Shown here in pieces: positions 16,315-24,325 of a stretch of DNA of 64,000 nt; within the stretch, counting starts at the first letter, position 1, and the number at the start of each line of letters is the position of its first letter. Source of the stretch: Micromonospora sonchi (GTDB lineage Bacteria; Actinomycetota; Actinomycetes; Mycobacteriales; Micromonosporaceae); contig NZ_BMNB01000017.1 in assembly GCF_014646235.1 (NCBI RefSeq), forward strand, positions 62,001-126,000. Reading direction: 5' to 3'. The translations under genes and the position numbers were made by a program. A model generated the notes under the pieces. It worked only from the letters and a program-made list of their open reading frames with translations, made no database searches and was not told where the DNA came from.

Positions 16315-17598
16315 ATGCTCGACATGGAGTTGATCCGGAAGGATCGCGACGCGGTGGCGACCGCGCTGGCGAAGCGGCTGGATGCCGCTGAGGTCGACCG
16401 GGCGCTGGACGAGATCCAGCAGCTCGACCGGGAGCGCCGCCGGCTGATCAGTGAGATCGACGGAGAACGCCAGCGCCGCAAGGCCGAGGCCCGGGCGTAC
16501 GCACAGGCCAAGCGGGCCGGTGTCGAGCCGGAGGTGGCCCCCTCGGAAGCGGGCCGCAAGCAGATCGCCGAGCTGGAGAGCGAGCTCGACGAGGTGCAGT
16601 CGCGGCTGCGTACCGTGATGAGCGAACTGCCCAACCTGCCCGCCGACGACGTACTGCCCGGCGGCAAGGAGGCCAACCGGGTGGTGAAGACCTTCGGCGA
16701 GCCGCCGGCGATCGAGAAGGTCCGCGACCACGTCGAGTTGAGCCGGATGCTGGGCCTGGTCGACCACGAGCGCGGCGTCAAGCTCGGTGGCTCGGGCTTC
16801 TGGATGTACACCGGTGTCGGCGCCCGGCTGGAGTGGGCGCTGATCAACTGGCTGATCGAGCGGAACATCGAGGCCGGTTACGACTTCCTCCTCCCGCCGC
16901 ACCTGCTGCTGGACACCGCCGGCTTCGCCGCCGGCCAGTTCCCCAAGTTCTACGACGACGTCTACCACCTGGACAGGCAGTCCGCCCCGCGCGGGCAGTT
17001 CCTGCTGCCCACCGCGGAGACGGCGATCCTCGGCGCGTACCAGGACGAGATCCTGGACACCGCGAAGCTGCCGCTGAAGGTGTTCGCGTACACCCCCTGC
17101 TACCGGCGCGAGGCCGCCGGCTCGCACTCTGACGAGCGCGGCACGGTCCGGGGCCACCAGTTCAACAAGGTGGAGATCTTCCAGTTCACGCTTCCCGAGC
17201 AGGCCGACGCCGCGCTGGAGCAGATGGTCGCGCACGCGGAGAGCCTGGTGGAGGCGCTGGGCCTGCACTACCAGCGCAGCCTGCTCGCGGCCGGCGACTC
17301 CAGCGCGTCGATGCGCAAGACCCTCGACATCGAGGTCTGGATGCCGAGCACCGGCAAGTACAAGGAGGTCTCCTCGGTCTCCTGGGGTGGTGACTACCAG
17401 GCCCGCCGGGCCGCCATCCGCTATCGGGAGCCGGGCGGCAAGCAGACCCGCTTCGTACACACCCTCAACGGCTCGGCGCTGGCGACCAGCCGGCTCTTCC
17501 CGGCGATCCTGGAGCAGTTCCAGCAGCCCGACGGCTCGGTGCTGGTGCCGGAGGTGCTCCGCGACCGGCTCGGCACCGACCGCCTCACCCCTCGCTGA
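16315..17598 (+). CDS. serS: Seryl-tRNA synthetase
   Basis: The 427-residue class II synthetase has an N-terminal antiparallel coiled coil (about 1-115) that binds the tRNA-Ser variable arm. Motif 2 is CYRREAAGSHSDERGTVRGH with HQFNKVEIF, and motif 3 is NGSALATSRLFPAILEQFQQ. It attaches serine to tRNA-Ser and tRNA-Sec in the cytoplasm. The N-terminus (MLDMELIRKDRDAVATALAK) and LPTAETAILGAY differ from the actinobacterial housekeeping form I would expect, so a second copy elsewhere is possible. A -10-like TAGCAT lies at 16266-16271. A strong hairpin follows the stop. Confidence 0.9.
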   Translation: MLDMELIRKDRDAVATALAKRLDAAEVDRALDEIQQLDRERRRLISEIDGERQRRKAEARAYAQAKRAGVEPEVAPSEAGRKQIAELESELDEVQSRLRTVMSELPNLPADDVLPGGKEANRVVKTFGEPPAIEKVRDHVELSRMLGLVDHERGVKLGGSGFWMYTGVGARLEWALINWLIERNIEAGYDFLLPPHLLLDTAGFAAGQFPKFYDDVYHLDRQSAPRGQFLLPTAETAILGAYQDEILDTAKLPLKVFAYTPCYRREAAGSHSDERGTVRGHQFNKVEIFQFTLPEQADAALEQMVAHAESLVEALGLHYQRSLLAAGDSSASMRKTLDIEVWMPSTGKYKEVSSVSWGGDYQARRAAIRYREPGGKQTRFVHTLNGSALATSRLFPAILEQFQQPDGSVLVPEVLRDRLGTDRLTPR

Positions 17599-18547
17599 CC
17601 GACCCGGCGCCGCGTGCCGAGCCGCGCGCCGTTTCGGCGAGCAGCGGCTCGGCACGCGGCGGCGCGGCATGCGCTAGCTCGGTGTTAAAAGGGGGCCCCT
17701 CCTCTACCGCAGGCGTTAAAAGGGGGCCCTTCCTTCGCAGCGCAGCGGTGAGGACGAGAGCGGCGAGGAGGGCGACGAGCGTGGCGGGGCCGGCGGTGTC
17801 GACGGCGTTGGCGAGCCAGCGCTGGATCCCGGCGGCGGCGGTCACCACCGGGTCGGTGAGCACGTCGCGACGGCCGGCGGCCAGCCGCGCCTCGTACCAG
17901 CCGTACCAGGCGACGTAGCCGCCGGCGAGCAGCAGCACCAGGCCGCTGAGCCGGGGCACCCAGGCGCCGGCTCCGCGCAGCCGGGCCACCACCTCGCCGC
18001 GCACCAGCGCCACGCCGAGCGCGGCCACCGCCACCACCAGCCCCATCCCGAGGGCGTACGCCCCGAACAGCGCCAGCCCGCGCAGCGTCGAGCCGGCCTG
18101 GAGGCTGGTCACCACGGTGGCCAGGAACGGCGCGATGGCGCAGCCCAGCGAGGCGGCCGCGTACGCCATGCCGAACAGCACCATCGACGGCAGCGTGCGG
18201 GCCAGTCGCGGCGCCCGGGCCAGCGGACGCGGGGTGGGCAGCCGCCGGCCGGCGAGCAGCCAGCCGCCGAGCACCACCAGCAGCAGTCCCAACCCGACGG
18301 TGAACCAGGGCAGCCGGGGGCGCAGCCAGCCGGCGAGCGGGGCCAGCGCCAAGCCGAAGGCGCCGAACACCACGACGTACCCCAGGGTGAGCGCACCTGC
18401 GGCGGTGAGCGCCCGCCGGATCGCGCCCCGGGTGTCGGCGGCCCCGGCGACCAGCAGCGACAGGTACGCCGGCAGCATCGCGAAGCCGCACGGGTTGACC
18501 GCGCCGAGCATGCCGGCGGTCAGCGCGAGCAGCAGCGGGGCCTCCAT
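17585..18547 (-). CDS. ccdA: CcdA-type thiol-disulfide membrane transporter with repeat-encoded tail
   Basis: The polytopic protein of six main membrane segments has the CcdA/DsbD cysteine motifs AVNPCGFAMLPAYLS (near residue 20) and ASLGCAIAPFLATV (near 130). It moves reducing equivalents from cytoplasmic thioredoxin across the membrane to thiol proteins such as TlpA or cytochrome c maturation factors. Its ATG overlaps the TlpA stop as TGATG. The core ends near LTAALRRKG; the next ~45 residues (GPLLTPAVEEGPPFNTELAH onward) come from dispersed repeat copy 3 and the serS terminator, and the frame ends 14 bases inside serS on the opposite strand. The native stop seems to have been displaced by the repeat. 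Confidence 0.85.
   Translation of the reverse strand: MEAPLLLALTAGMLGAVNPCGFAMLPAYLSLLVAGAADTRGAIRRALTAAGALTLGYVVVFGAFGLALAPLAGWLRPRLPWFTVGLGLLLVVLGGWLLAGRRLPTPRPLARAPRLARTLPSMVLFGMAYAAASLGCAIAPFLATVVTSLQAGSTLRGLALFGAYALGMGLVVAVAALGVALVRGEVVARLRGAGAWVPRLSGLVLLLAGGYVAWYGWYEARLAAGRRDVLTDPVVTAAAGIQRWLANAVDTAGPATLVALLAALVLTAALRRKGPLLTPAVEEGPPFNTELAHAAPPRAEPLLAETARGSARGAGSVSEG
17611..17658. terminator. Strong bidirectional hairpin between serS and ccdA
   Basis: CGCGTGCCGAGCCGC (17611-17625) pairs perfectly with 17644-17658 (15 bp). It also lies inside the extended ccdA frame on the other strand. Confidence 0.75.
17682..17735. repeat. GGGGCCCC-type dispersed repeat, copy 3
   Basis: GTTAAAAGGGGGCCCCTCC, then the core TCTACCGCAGGCG and TTAAAAGGGGGCCCTTCC. 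It lies within the 3' part of the ccdA reading frame. Confidence 0.85.
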
Positions 18548-19125
18548 CAGGCGGCCAGCTCGGTGACCCGGCGGGTGAAGTCCTCCCCGTCCAGCCAGCC
18601 CTGGTGGATCACCCGCCCGTTCCGGTCGATGATCACGAAGGTGCTCTGCTCGACGACCTCGAAGCGCCGCCAGAGCACCCCCTTGCGGTCGTCGAGCTGC
18701 GGCACCGGCCCGAGTTCGAACTCGGTGACGAAGTCCTTCATCGCCTGCTGCTCGCCGAGCCCGGCGATCCCGATGATCGGCACGCGGTCGCGGAAGCCGG
18801 GCGCTATCTCGGCCACGGTCCACGCCTGGCTGGCGCAGGTGGCGCACCAGGGCGCCCAGAACCAGAGCACCACCGGCCGGCCGGCCAGGGTGGCGGCGTC
18901 GAACGCCGCGCCGTCCAGGGTCTGCCCGGTGAACCGGAGGGTGTCCGGCACCGCGCCGGTCGGGGGCGACGCGGTGCCGCCGACCGCCGGGCTCGCGTTG
19001 GGCGAGGTGTCGGGCGCCGCCTCCGCGTCCGGGGCCGGACCGCAGCCGGAGGTGGCCAGCACCCCGGCGAGCAGTGCGGCGGCGAGCGCCCCCGTGAACC
19101 GTCTCGTCGTACCTGCCGACCCCAT
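18547..19125 (-). CDS. TlpA-like thioredoxin-fold lipoprotein
   Basis: The 192-residue protein has a signal peptide and lipobox (LATSGC), a Pro/Ala linker and a thioredoxin fold with active site FWAPWCATCASQAW (WCATC). The TlpA/ResA features GIAGLGEQQAMKDF and FVIIDRNGRVIHQGWLDG follow. It is likely an exported, membrane-anchored thiol-disulfide reductant that receives electrons from CcdA, encoded next door with a 1-base overlap. AAGGAGA precedes the ATG. It is the third gene of the redox operon. Confidence 0.9.
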   Translation of the reverse strand: MGSAGTTRRFTGALAAALLAGVLATSGCGPAPDAEAAPDTSPNASPAVGGTASPPTGAVPDTLRFTGQTLDGAAFDAATLAGRPVVLWFWAPWCATCASQAWTVAEIAPGFRDRVPIIGIAGLGEQQAMKDFVTEFELGPVPQLDDRKGVLWRRFEVVEQSTFVIIDRNGRVIHQGWLDGEDFTRRVTELAA

Positions 19126-19186
19126 CCGCGTCTCCTTCGGTTCGCTCAGGCCGGCGGCAGCGCTCTGGCCGCCCCCGGCGGCACGC

Positions 19187-20653
19187 TCAGGCCTTGGTCA
19201 GCCGCAGCGCGAGTTCCGGGCAGACCTTGACCGCCTTCGTCGCGCCCTCCCGCAGCCAGGTCGGCACGGGAGTGGACGGGAAGGCGGGATATCCGTTGTG
19301 GTCGAGCCGGATGAAGTCCGGCACCACGTGGGCGCAGAGGCCGTGCCCGTCGCACCGGGACCAGTCCAGCACCAGTTTCTGCGGGTCCGGGTCGGGGGCA
19401 CCGGGCAGGCCCATCATGCCCTTGACCCGTCGGCCGCAGCCCTCGCCGGTGGTGTGCCTCTTCAGGTCGTCGGCGAAGACCTCCATGGCGGAGAGCGCGA
19501 AGCGGGACGTACCGTCGGGGTGGCTGCAGGCACCGCGCCCCTTGACGTCCCCGGCCGCGGCCCGGACCACCTCCACCGGCGCGCTGCCGGAGACCGCCAG
19601 GTCGACGGCGCGGGCCAGGTCGGGCAGGCCCCGCTTGCACGGGCCGCACTGCCCGGCGGACTCGCCGGCCAGGTAGCGCACCACCTGGGCGGCCTCGCCG
19701 AGCGGGCAGGTGTCGTTGGCGAGCGGGACGATGATGCCGGCACCGAGGGTGCCGCCGACCGCGGCCAGCCCCTTGCGGGACACCTCGGCCTCGTTCGCCG
19801 CCTCCCAGGTGATCCACTTGCCGTGGTAGCCGCCCATCAGGATGCCCGGCCCCTCGGGCACCTCGCAGAGTTCGAGAACCTCCCGCAGCGGGGTGCCGGC
19901 GGCGCACTCGACGACCGCGTGCCGCTTCGCCGCGCCGGTCACGCTGAGCAGCACGGTGCCGGGCTCGTCGTCGGTGCCGAGCGCCGCGTACTCGTACGGG
20001 CCGAGCCGGGCGGCGATCGCCATCTGGGAGTACGTCTCGGCGTTGGACAGCAGGGTGGGCAGGTTGTTCACCCCGGAGTCGCTGGAGCGCTTCTTGGTGC
20101 CGGGCGGGATGTGCGGCAAGCCGTTGATCCCGTTGACCAGTGCGCCACCCTCTCCGCTGATGAACCGGTGCGGCACCGTGACCACGCTGGTCGGCACCGG
20201 CATCCGGCGTTCCTCCAGCGCCTCCATCAGGGAGTCCCGGCCGATCAGGTCGTCGGCCACGCAGAGCACGATCTCCTCGGCGTCGAGCGCGAACGCGGCC
20301 AGGGCGGCACCGTCGAGAATCAGGTGCGGGGCCCGGGTGAGGATGACCTTGTCCTTCCAACTGGCCGGCTCACCCTCGGTGGCGTTGACCACCACCACGG
20401 GCGGCAGGTCCTGCCGTTCGCAGGACTCCAGCACCGCGCGCAGCTTCCTGGCGAACGGGAAGCCGGCGCCGCCCTTGCCCTTGAGCTGGATGCCCTCGGC
20501 GAGACCCAGCAGCGCGGAGGGTTCCATCGGGCTGATCGGGCCGTGCACCATCTCGTGGGCGCGCAGGTCGAGCCGGCCGAACTCGGCGAAGCCGGCGGTG
20601 ATCCGGGGCTCACCGATGCAGGCCACCGGCGGAACGGTGGTACGCATCGTCAC
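19187..20653 (-). CDS. NuoF-like NADH dehydrogenase subunit fused to a ferredoxin
   Basis: The 488-residue protein has the complex I 51-kDa fold: NADH-binding glycine loop LKGKGGAGFPFARK (about 57-70), FMN site VVNATEGEPASWKDK, and the N3-type 4Fe-4S region with SAGQCGPCKRG and GRGACSHPDG. From about residue 420 a small ferredoxin follows (DWSRCDGHGLCAHVVPDFIR, later VKVCPELALRL), with the C-x5-C and CP pattern of actinobacterial 3Fe-4S ferredoxins. It likely oxidises NADH and passes electrons via FMN and Fe-S to the membrane cytochrome encoded just upstream (GTGA overlap). No other Nuo subunit is present, so it is not complex I. Confidence 0.85.
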   Translation of the reverse strand: MTMRTTVPPVACIGEPRITAGFAEFGRLDLRAHEMVHGPISPMEPSALLGLAEGIQLKGKGGAGFPFARKLRAVLESCERQDLPPVVVVNATEGEPASWKDKVILTRAPHLILDGAALAAFALDAEEIVLCVADDLIGRDSLMEALEERRMPVPTSVVTVPHRFISGEGGALVNGINGLPHIPPGTKKRSSDSGVNNLPTLLSNAETYSQMAIAARLGPYEYAALGTDDEPGTVLLSVTGAAKRHAVVECAAGTPLREVLELCEVPEGPGILMGGYHGKWITWEAANEAEVSRKGLAAVGGTLGAGIIVPLANDTCPLGEAAQVVRYLAGESAGQCGPCKRGLPDLARAVDLAVSGSAPVEVVRAAAGDVKGRGACSHPDGTSRFALSAMEVFADDLKRHTTGEGCGRRVKGMMGLPGAPDPDPQKLVLDWSRCDGHGLCAHVVPDFIRLDHNGYPAFPSTPVPTWLREGATKAVKVCPELALRLTKA

Positions 20654-22335
20654 TTCGCTTCACCTCGCAGCCCGGCCCAGTAGGCACCGTCGACGCTGTC
20701 CGGGTCGGCCCGGCGACGGCGCCGGCTGTCGGCCGAGGAGGCCCGGCGGGCCCGCCGGGAGGCGAGGTCGACCAGGGTCGGGGTGTCGTCGTCGGGTACG
20801 TCGTCCGGGGTGTACCGCGCCGGGGGGCGCCAGTAGTCGGTCTCGGCCTCCGGCACGTCCTCCTCGGCGCTGTGCCGTCCGCTGCCGCTGCGCGGTGCGG
20901 CGGAGATCGGCGAACCGGAAATCGGCGATCCGGAAATCGGGGCGCCGGAGATCGGCGACTCCCACCGGCGCGGGCTGTCCCAGGGCTCCTCCGCCTCGTC
21001 GTCGGTGCGCTCAGGCGGGGCGGAGTAGCGGCTACGGGCGTCGCTGGCGACCCGGGACCGCCGGGAGCGGTCCAACTCCTCGTCGTCGCGGCGGCGCCGG
21101 CCGACCGGCTCCCGGTCGTCCTCCAACAGCAGCTCCTCCTCGTCGCGGCGGCGCGTGGAGCGGCGGCCCACCGGCTCGCGCGCCTCCTCCCGCCGGTCGG
21201 ATCGCCGCCGGCTGGATTCGTCGTCCCGGCGCGACGCCCGCCGAACCGGCTCCAGTTCCTCGTCCCGGCGCGACGCCCGCCGGACCGGCTCCAACTCCTC
21301 GTCGCGGCGCGACGCCCGCCGGACGACCGGCTCGAGTTCCTCGTCGCGGCGGGTGCGGCCCGGTCGGACCGGGTCGCGCAGTGAGCCGGGCTCCGGGACC
21401 ACGGGCACGGTGAACCGCTCCGGGTCGTTGCGCCGGATGGTGGGGCTGGCCCAGGTGCCGGAGGTGCTGTCGGCCCAGCTGGTGTCGCGGCGGGCCCGCT
21501 CGTTCTCGCCGCCCCGCCGGGTCAGGTTGCCGAGCAGCGACCGGGCCCGGGTCTCCTCGCTGCCCTTGCCGGTCATCGCCTCGTTGAGGGCCGCGGCCTG
21601 GTGCTGCTCGCGGCTGCGGCGTTGCAGGGTCACCGAGAGACGCACGAGCATTGCCACCACGACCAGCACCACGCAGAGGAAGTAGCTGAGGGTGACCCAG
21701 CCGGCGGGCGCGCGGCCGGCGAGCAGACCATGGAAGATGGCGAACGGCCAGGAGACGTACGCCATGGAGTGCAGCGCCCGCCACACCCACTTCGGGCCGA
21801 TGTCGGCGAACCGGGCCCGGATGATGCCGGTCCACAGCACACCGACCATGAGCAGCGCGGCGATGGTGCCGAGCCCGACGTAGAGGCCCCGGCCACCGAC
21901 GAACGGCACGGCGGCGTCGGTCACGCCCGCCCGACCGCTGGCGATCTTGGTCATCACGTGGAAGCCCAGGCCGGCGACGCCGAGGATGCCGGTGGCCCGG
22001 TGCGCGGATTGCAACAGCACCCGGTGCCGGATCATCAGGACCAGCCGGTCGGTGGAGACCAGCCCCAACATCACGGTGATGCTCAGGGCGACGAGCGCGA
22101 CAACGCCGGCGAAGAACTCGGTGAAGAAAAAGCCCATCGCGTACATCTGCTGGCCACCGGTGGTGAGCATCATCAGTGCCCACAGCACGGCGAGTCCGCA
22201 CGCGGACAGCGCCAGGATCTGCGCGCGGGACCGAACCCGGATCCCTCTACTGCTGACGCTGGTACGGACGGCAGGCGGCTTCTCGTTCTGCGTAGCCCGG
22301 GCCATGTGCTCCTCGATCGTCTCGCGGCGGCGCAC
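20650..22335 (-). CDS. Two-haem ferric-reductase-like membrane cytochrome with long charged repeat tail
   Basis: The 561-residue protein has six membrane segments at about 40-235. Two His pairs with 12-13 residues between them (SAHRATGILGVAGLGFHV and LHSMAYVSWPFAIFHG) suggest two stacked b haems, as in cytochrome b561/ferric reductase-like proteins. Residues after about 250 are cytoplasmic, highly charged and disordered, with RRASRRDEELEPV repeats near 330-375 and later PISGSPISG repeats. It is the first gene of the redox operon and overlaps the NuoF-like gene by 4 bases. The inferred role is to carry electrons from the NuoF-ferredoxin protein across the membrane. The start could also be the ATG ten codons downstream. 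Confidence 0.75.
   Translation of the reverse strand: MRRRETIEEHMARATQNEKPPAVRTSVSSRGIRVRSRAQILALSACGLAVLWALMMLTTGGQQMYAMGFFFTEFFAGVVALVALSITVMLGLVSTDRLVLMIRHRVLLQSAHRATGILGVAGLGFHVMTKIASGRAGVTDAAVPFVGGRGLYVGLGTIAALLMVGVLWTGIIRARFADIGPKWVWRALHSMAYVSWPFAIFHGLLAGRAPAGWVTLSYFLCVVLVVVAMLVRLSVTLQRRSREQHQAAALNEAMTGKGSEETRARSLLGNLTRRGGENERARRDTSWADSTSGTWASPTIRRNDPERFTVPVVPEPGSLRDPVRPGRTRRDEELEPVVRRASRRDEELEPVRRASRRDEELEPVRRASRRDDESSRRRSDRREEAREPVGRRSTRRRDEEELLLEDDREPVGRRRRDDEELDRSRRSRVASDARSRYSAPPERTDDEAEEPWDSPRRWESPISGAPISGSPISGSPISAAPRSGSGRHSAEEDVPEAETDYWRPPARYTPDDVPDDDTPTLVDLASRRARRASSADSRRRRRADPDSVDGAYWAGLRGEAK
21222..21350. repeat. 39/42-bp in-frame tandem repeat in the cytochrome tail
   Basis: Units starting CGTCCCGGCGCGACGCCCGC begin at 21222, 21261 and 21300, and a partial unit begins at 21342. 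They encode the charged RRASRRDEELEPV repeats. Confidence 0.85.
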
Positions 22336-22478
22336 CGCCGGCCGACCCTGTTCCCCACACCAGTACGTCTCCGAGCCCCGGACGGATCAGCCGCGGCGAA
22401 AAAATCTCAGCAAGTTGTCGAACCGTCCTCCCGCCCGGTGCGTGTAGGGCGTCCCGAACAGTGACTCATCTCCATACA

Positions 22479-22506
22479 TTGACAGCCGATGAAATCGGCT
22501 TGTAAT
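22479..22506 (+). promoter_or_regulatory. Canonical promoter with operator-like dyad ahead of the amylase gene
   Basis: TTGACA (22479-22484) and TGTAAT (22501-22506) are 16 bases apart. AGCCGAT-GAA-ATCGGCT (22484-22500) fills the spacer, so a repressor bound there would block polymerase. The surrounding region is AT-richer than the genome norm. Predicted only. Confidence 0.7.
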
Positions 22507-22591
22507 CTTTCCGAAATTTTTCAGCCCGGATTGCAAAATCTGGGCAGCCGACCAACCACCCCCGTCCCCTCGGCACCCTCAGGAGCACCCG

Positions 22592-24040
22592 ATGCATCGA
22601 CGTCGACTCCGCCCGGCGCTCGTCGCACTCGCCACGATCGCCAGCCTCCTCGCCCCCACCCTCGTGACGACGCCCCCGGCCGCGGCCGCGCCGACGGGCG
22701 GCAAGAAGGTCATCGCCAACCTCTTCGAGTGGAACTGGCCCTCGGTGGCCAGCGAGTGCACCAGCACCCTCGGCCCGAAGGGCTACGGCTACGTCCAGGT
22801 CTCGCCCCCGCAGGAGCACGTCCGCGGCAACCAGTGGTGGGTGGCGTACCAGCCGGTCAGCTACCGGATCGAGTCCCGCAAGGGCACCCGGGAACAGTTC
22901 CGGTCCATGGTGAACACCTGCCAGGCCGCCGGCGTCAAGGTGATCGTGGACGCGGTCATCAACCACATGTCCGGGCAGGACAACGGCGGCACCGGCTGGG
23001 CCGGATCGTCGTACCAGCACTACGTCTACCCGGGCATCTACCAGGCGCAGGACTTCCACTACTGCGGCCGCAACGGCAACCACGACATCGTCAACTACAA
23101 CGACCGGTACGAGGTGCAGAACTGCGAGCTGGTCAACCTCGCCGACCTGAAGACGGAGTCGGACTACGTCCGGTCCCGGCTCGCCGCGTACCTCAACGAC
23201 CTGCTGTCACTCGGCGTGGACGGCTTCCGGCTAGACGCCAGCAAGCACATGCCGGCCGCCGACATCGCCGCCATCCTCGGCCGGTTGAACCGTTCGGCGT
23301 ACGTCGTGCAGGAGGTCATCTACGGCGCCGGCGAGCCGATCCGGCCCGAGGAGTACACCGGCAACGGAGACGTGCACGAGTTCCGCTACGGCAAGGACCT
23401 GGCCCGGGTGTTCCGCTCCGAGCGGCTGGCCTACCTGCGCAACTTCGGCGAGGGCTGGGGGCATCTGCCCACCGGCCGGGCGTCGGTCTTCACCGACAAC
23501 CACGACACCCAGCGCGACGACGGCGGAGTGCTCACCTACCGCGACCGGGGCACCTACGCGCTGGCCAACGCCTTCATGCTGGCCTGGCCGTACGGCTCGC
23601 CGACGGTGATGTCGAGCTACACCTACAGCAGCCGCGACGCCGGCCCGCCCTCGGACGGCAACAACAAGACGCTCAACGCGGTCTGCTACTCCGGCTGGGA
23701 GTGCGAGCACCGCTGGCCGGTGATCGCGAACATGGTGGGCTTCCGCAACGCCACCGAGGGCACCGGCGTCAGCAACTGGTACGACAACGGCTACCAGCAC
23801 ATCGCCTTCAGCCGCACCGGCAAGGGCTACATCACCATCAACAACGAGTCGTACGCGATCACCGGCCGCTCCTACTACACCGGCCTGCCCGCCGGCCGCT
23901 ACTGCGACGTCATCCACGGCACCTTCACCAACAACACCTGCTCCGGCCCGATCATCACGGTCGACGCCAACGGCTGGTTCTCCGCCACCGTCCCCGCCCG
24001 CGACGCCCTGGCCCTCCACACCTCCGCCCGCCTCCCCTAA
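22592..24040 (+). CDS. Secreted alpha-amylase (GH13)
   Basis: The 482-residue protein has a Sec signal (about 1-33, ending PAAAAPTGG). The GH13 barrel carries the conserved regions VDAVINHM, GFRLDASKH (nucleophile Asp), QEVIYG (acid/base Glu) and FTDNHD. It matches the animal/Streptomyces-type amylases (EWNWPSVASEC, YQPVSYRI). Several Cys pairs and a C-terminal beta domain end at SARLP; no starch-binding module is present. It should hydrolyse alpha-1,4-glucans outside the cell. AGGAG lies 6 bases before the ATG, and a strong promoter with a dyad lies upstream. It is monocistronic. Confidence 0.93.
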   Translation: MHRRRLRPALVALATIASLLAPTLVTTPPAAAAPTGGKKVIANLFEWNWPSVASECTSTLGPKGYGYVQVSPPQEHVRGNQWWVAYQPVSYRIESRKGTREQFRSMVNTCQAAGVKVIVDAVINHMSGQDNGGTGWAGSSYQHYVYPGIYQAQDFHYCGRNGNHDIVNYNDRYEVQNCELVNLADLKTESDYVRSRLAAYLNDLLSLGVDGFRLDASKHMPAADIAAILGRLNRSAYVVQEVIYGAGEPIRPEEYTGNGDVHEFRYGKDLARVFRSERLAYLRNFGEGWGHLPTGRASVFTDNHDTQRDDGGVLTYRDRGTYALANAFMLAWPYGSPTVMSSYTYSSRDAGPPSDGNNKTLNAVCYSGWECEHRWPVIANMVGFRNATEGTGVSNWYDNGYQHIAFSRTGKGYITINNESYAITGRSYYTGLPAGRYCDVIHGTFTNNTCSGPIITVDANGWFSATVPARDALALHTSARLP

Positions 24041-24131
24041 CCCCCCACCCCACCCCCACCCCACCCCCACCCCACCCCCACCCCCACCCCACCCCCACCC
24101 CACCCCACCCCACCCCGCCCCGCCCCGCCCA
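24041..24131. repeat. C-rich (CCCCACCC)n low-complexity tract
   Basis: A continuous run of CCCCA/CCCA units follows the amylase stop directly. The complementary strand is a dense G-quadruplex-type sequence. Confidence 0.9.
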
Positions 24132-24139
24132 CCGCAGCG

Positions 24140-24198
24140 TTGATCATGAGGTTAGCGGCGATGTTGATCTCAAAAACTGCCGCTAACCTCATGATCAA
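24140..24198. repeat. 20-bp perfect inverted repeat (hairpin or dispersed palindrome)
   Basis: TTGATCATGAGGTTAGCGGC (24140-24159) and its exact complement (24179-24198) flank a 19-base loop that itself repeats GTTGATC. It could terminate the amylase transcript. Similar TTGATCATGA palindromes are, to my knowledge, scattered in related genomes. Confidence 0.85.
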
Positions 24199-24200
24199 CC

Positions 24201-24325
24201 GGGGTGACGGTGGGGCGGGGGATGGGATGGGTGGGGAAGGGGTTTATCGGGCGGGGGTGGGGGTGGGGGTGCGTCCGGGTTAGGGTGGTTTGGTGGGGTT
24301 TGGTGGGGTGGTGGGGCGACGGTGG
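24201..24325 (+). other. G-rich leader of the L,D-transpeptidase gene
   Basis: Runs of three to five G separated by one or two bases continue into the first codons of the next gene. This has G-quadruplex potential on the coding strand and makes the start site hard to assign. Confidence 0.7.

Noticed and set aside
15058..17670. 870-codon minus-strand frame opposite the MerR-clamp and serS genes
   Set aside because: It spans two unrelated plus-strand genes and their intergenic region and shows no motif.
19187..22335. Part of respiratory complex I
   Set aside because: Only a NuoF-like protein is present, fused to a ferredoxin; NuoE, NuoG and membrane subunits are absent, and the partner is a haem b cytochrome.
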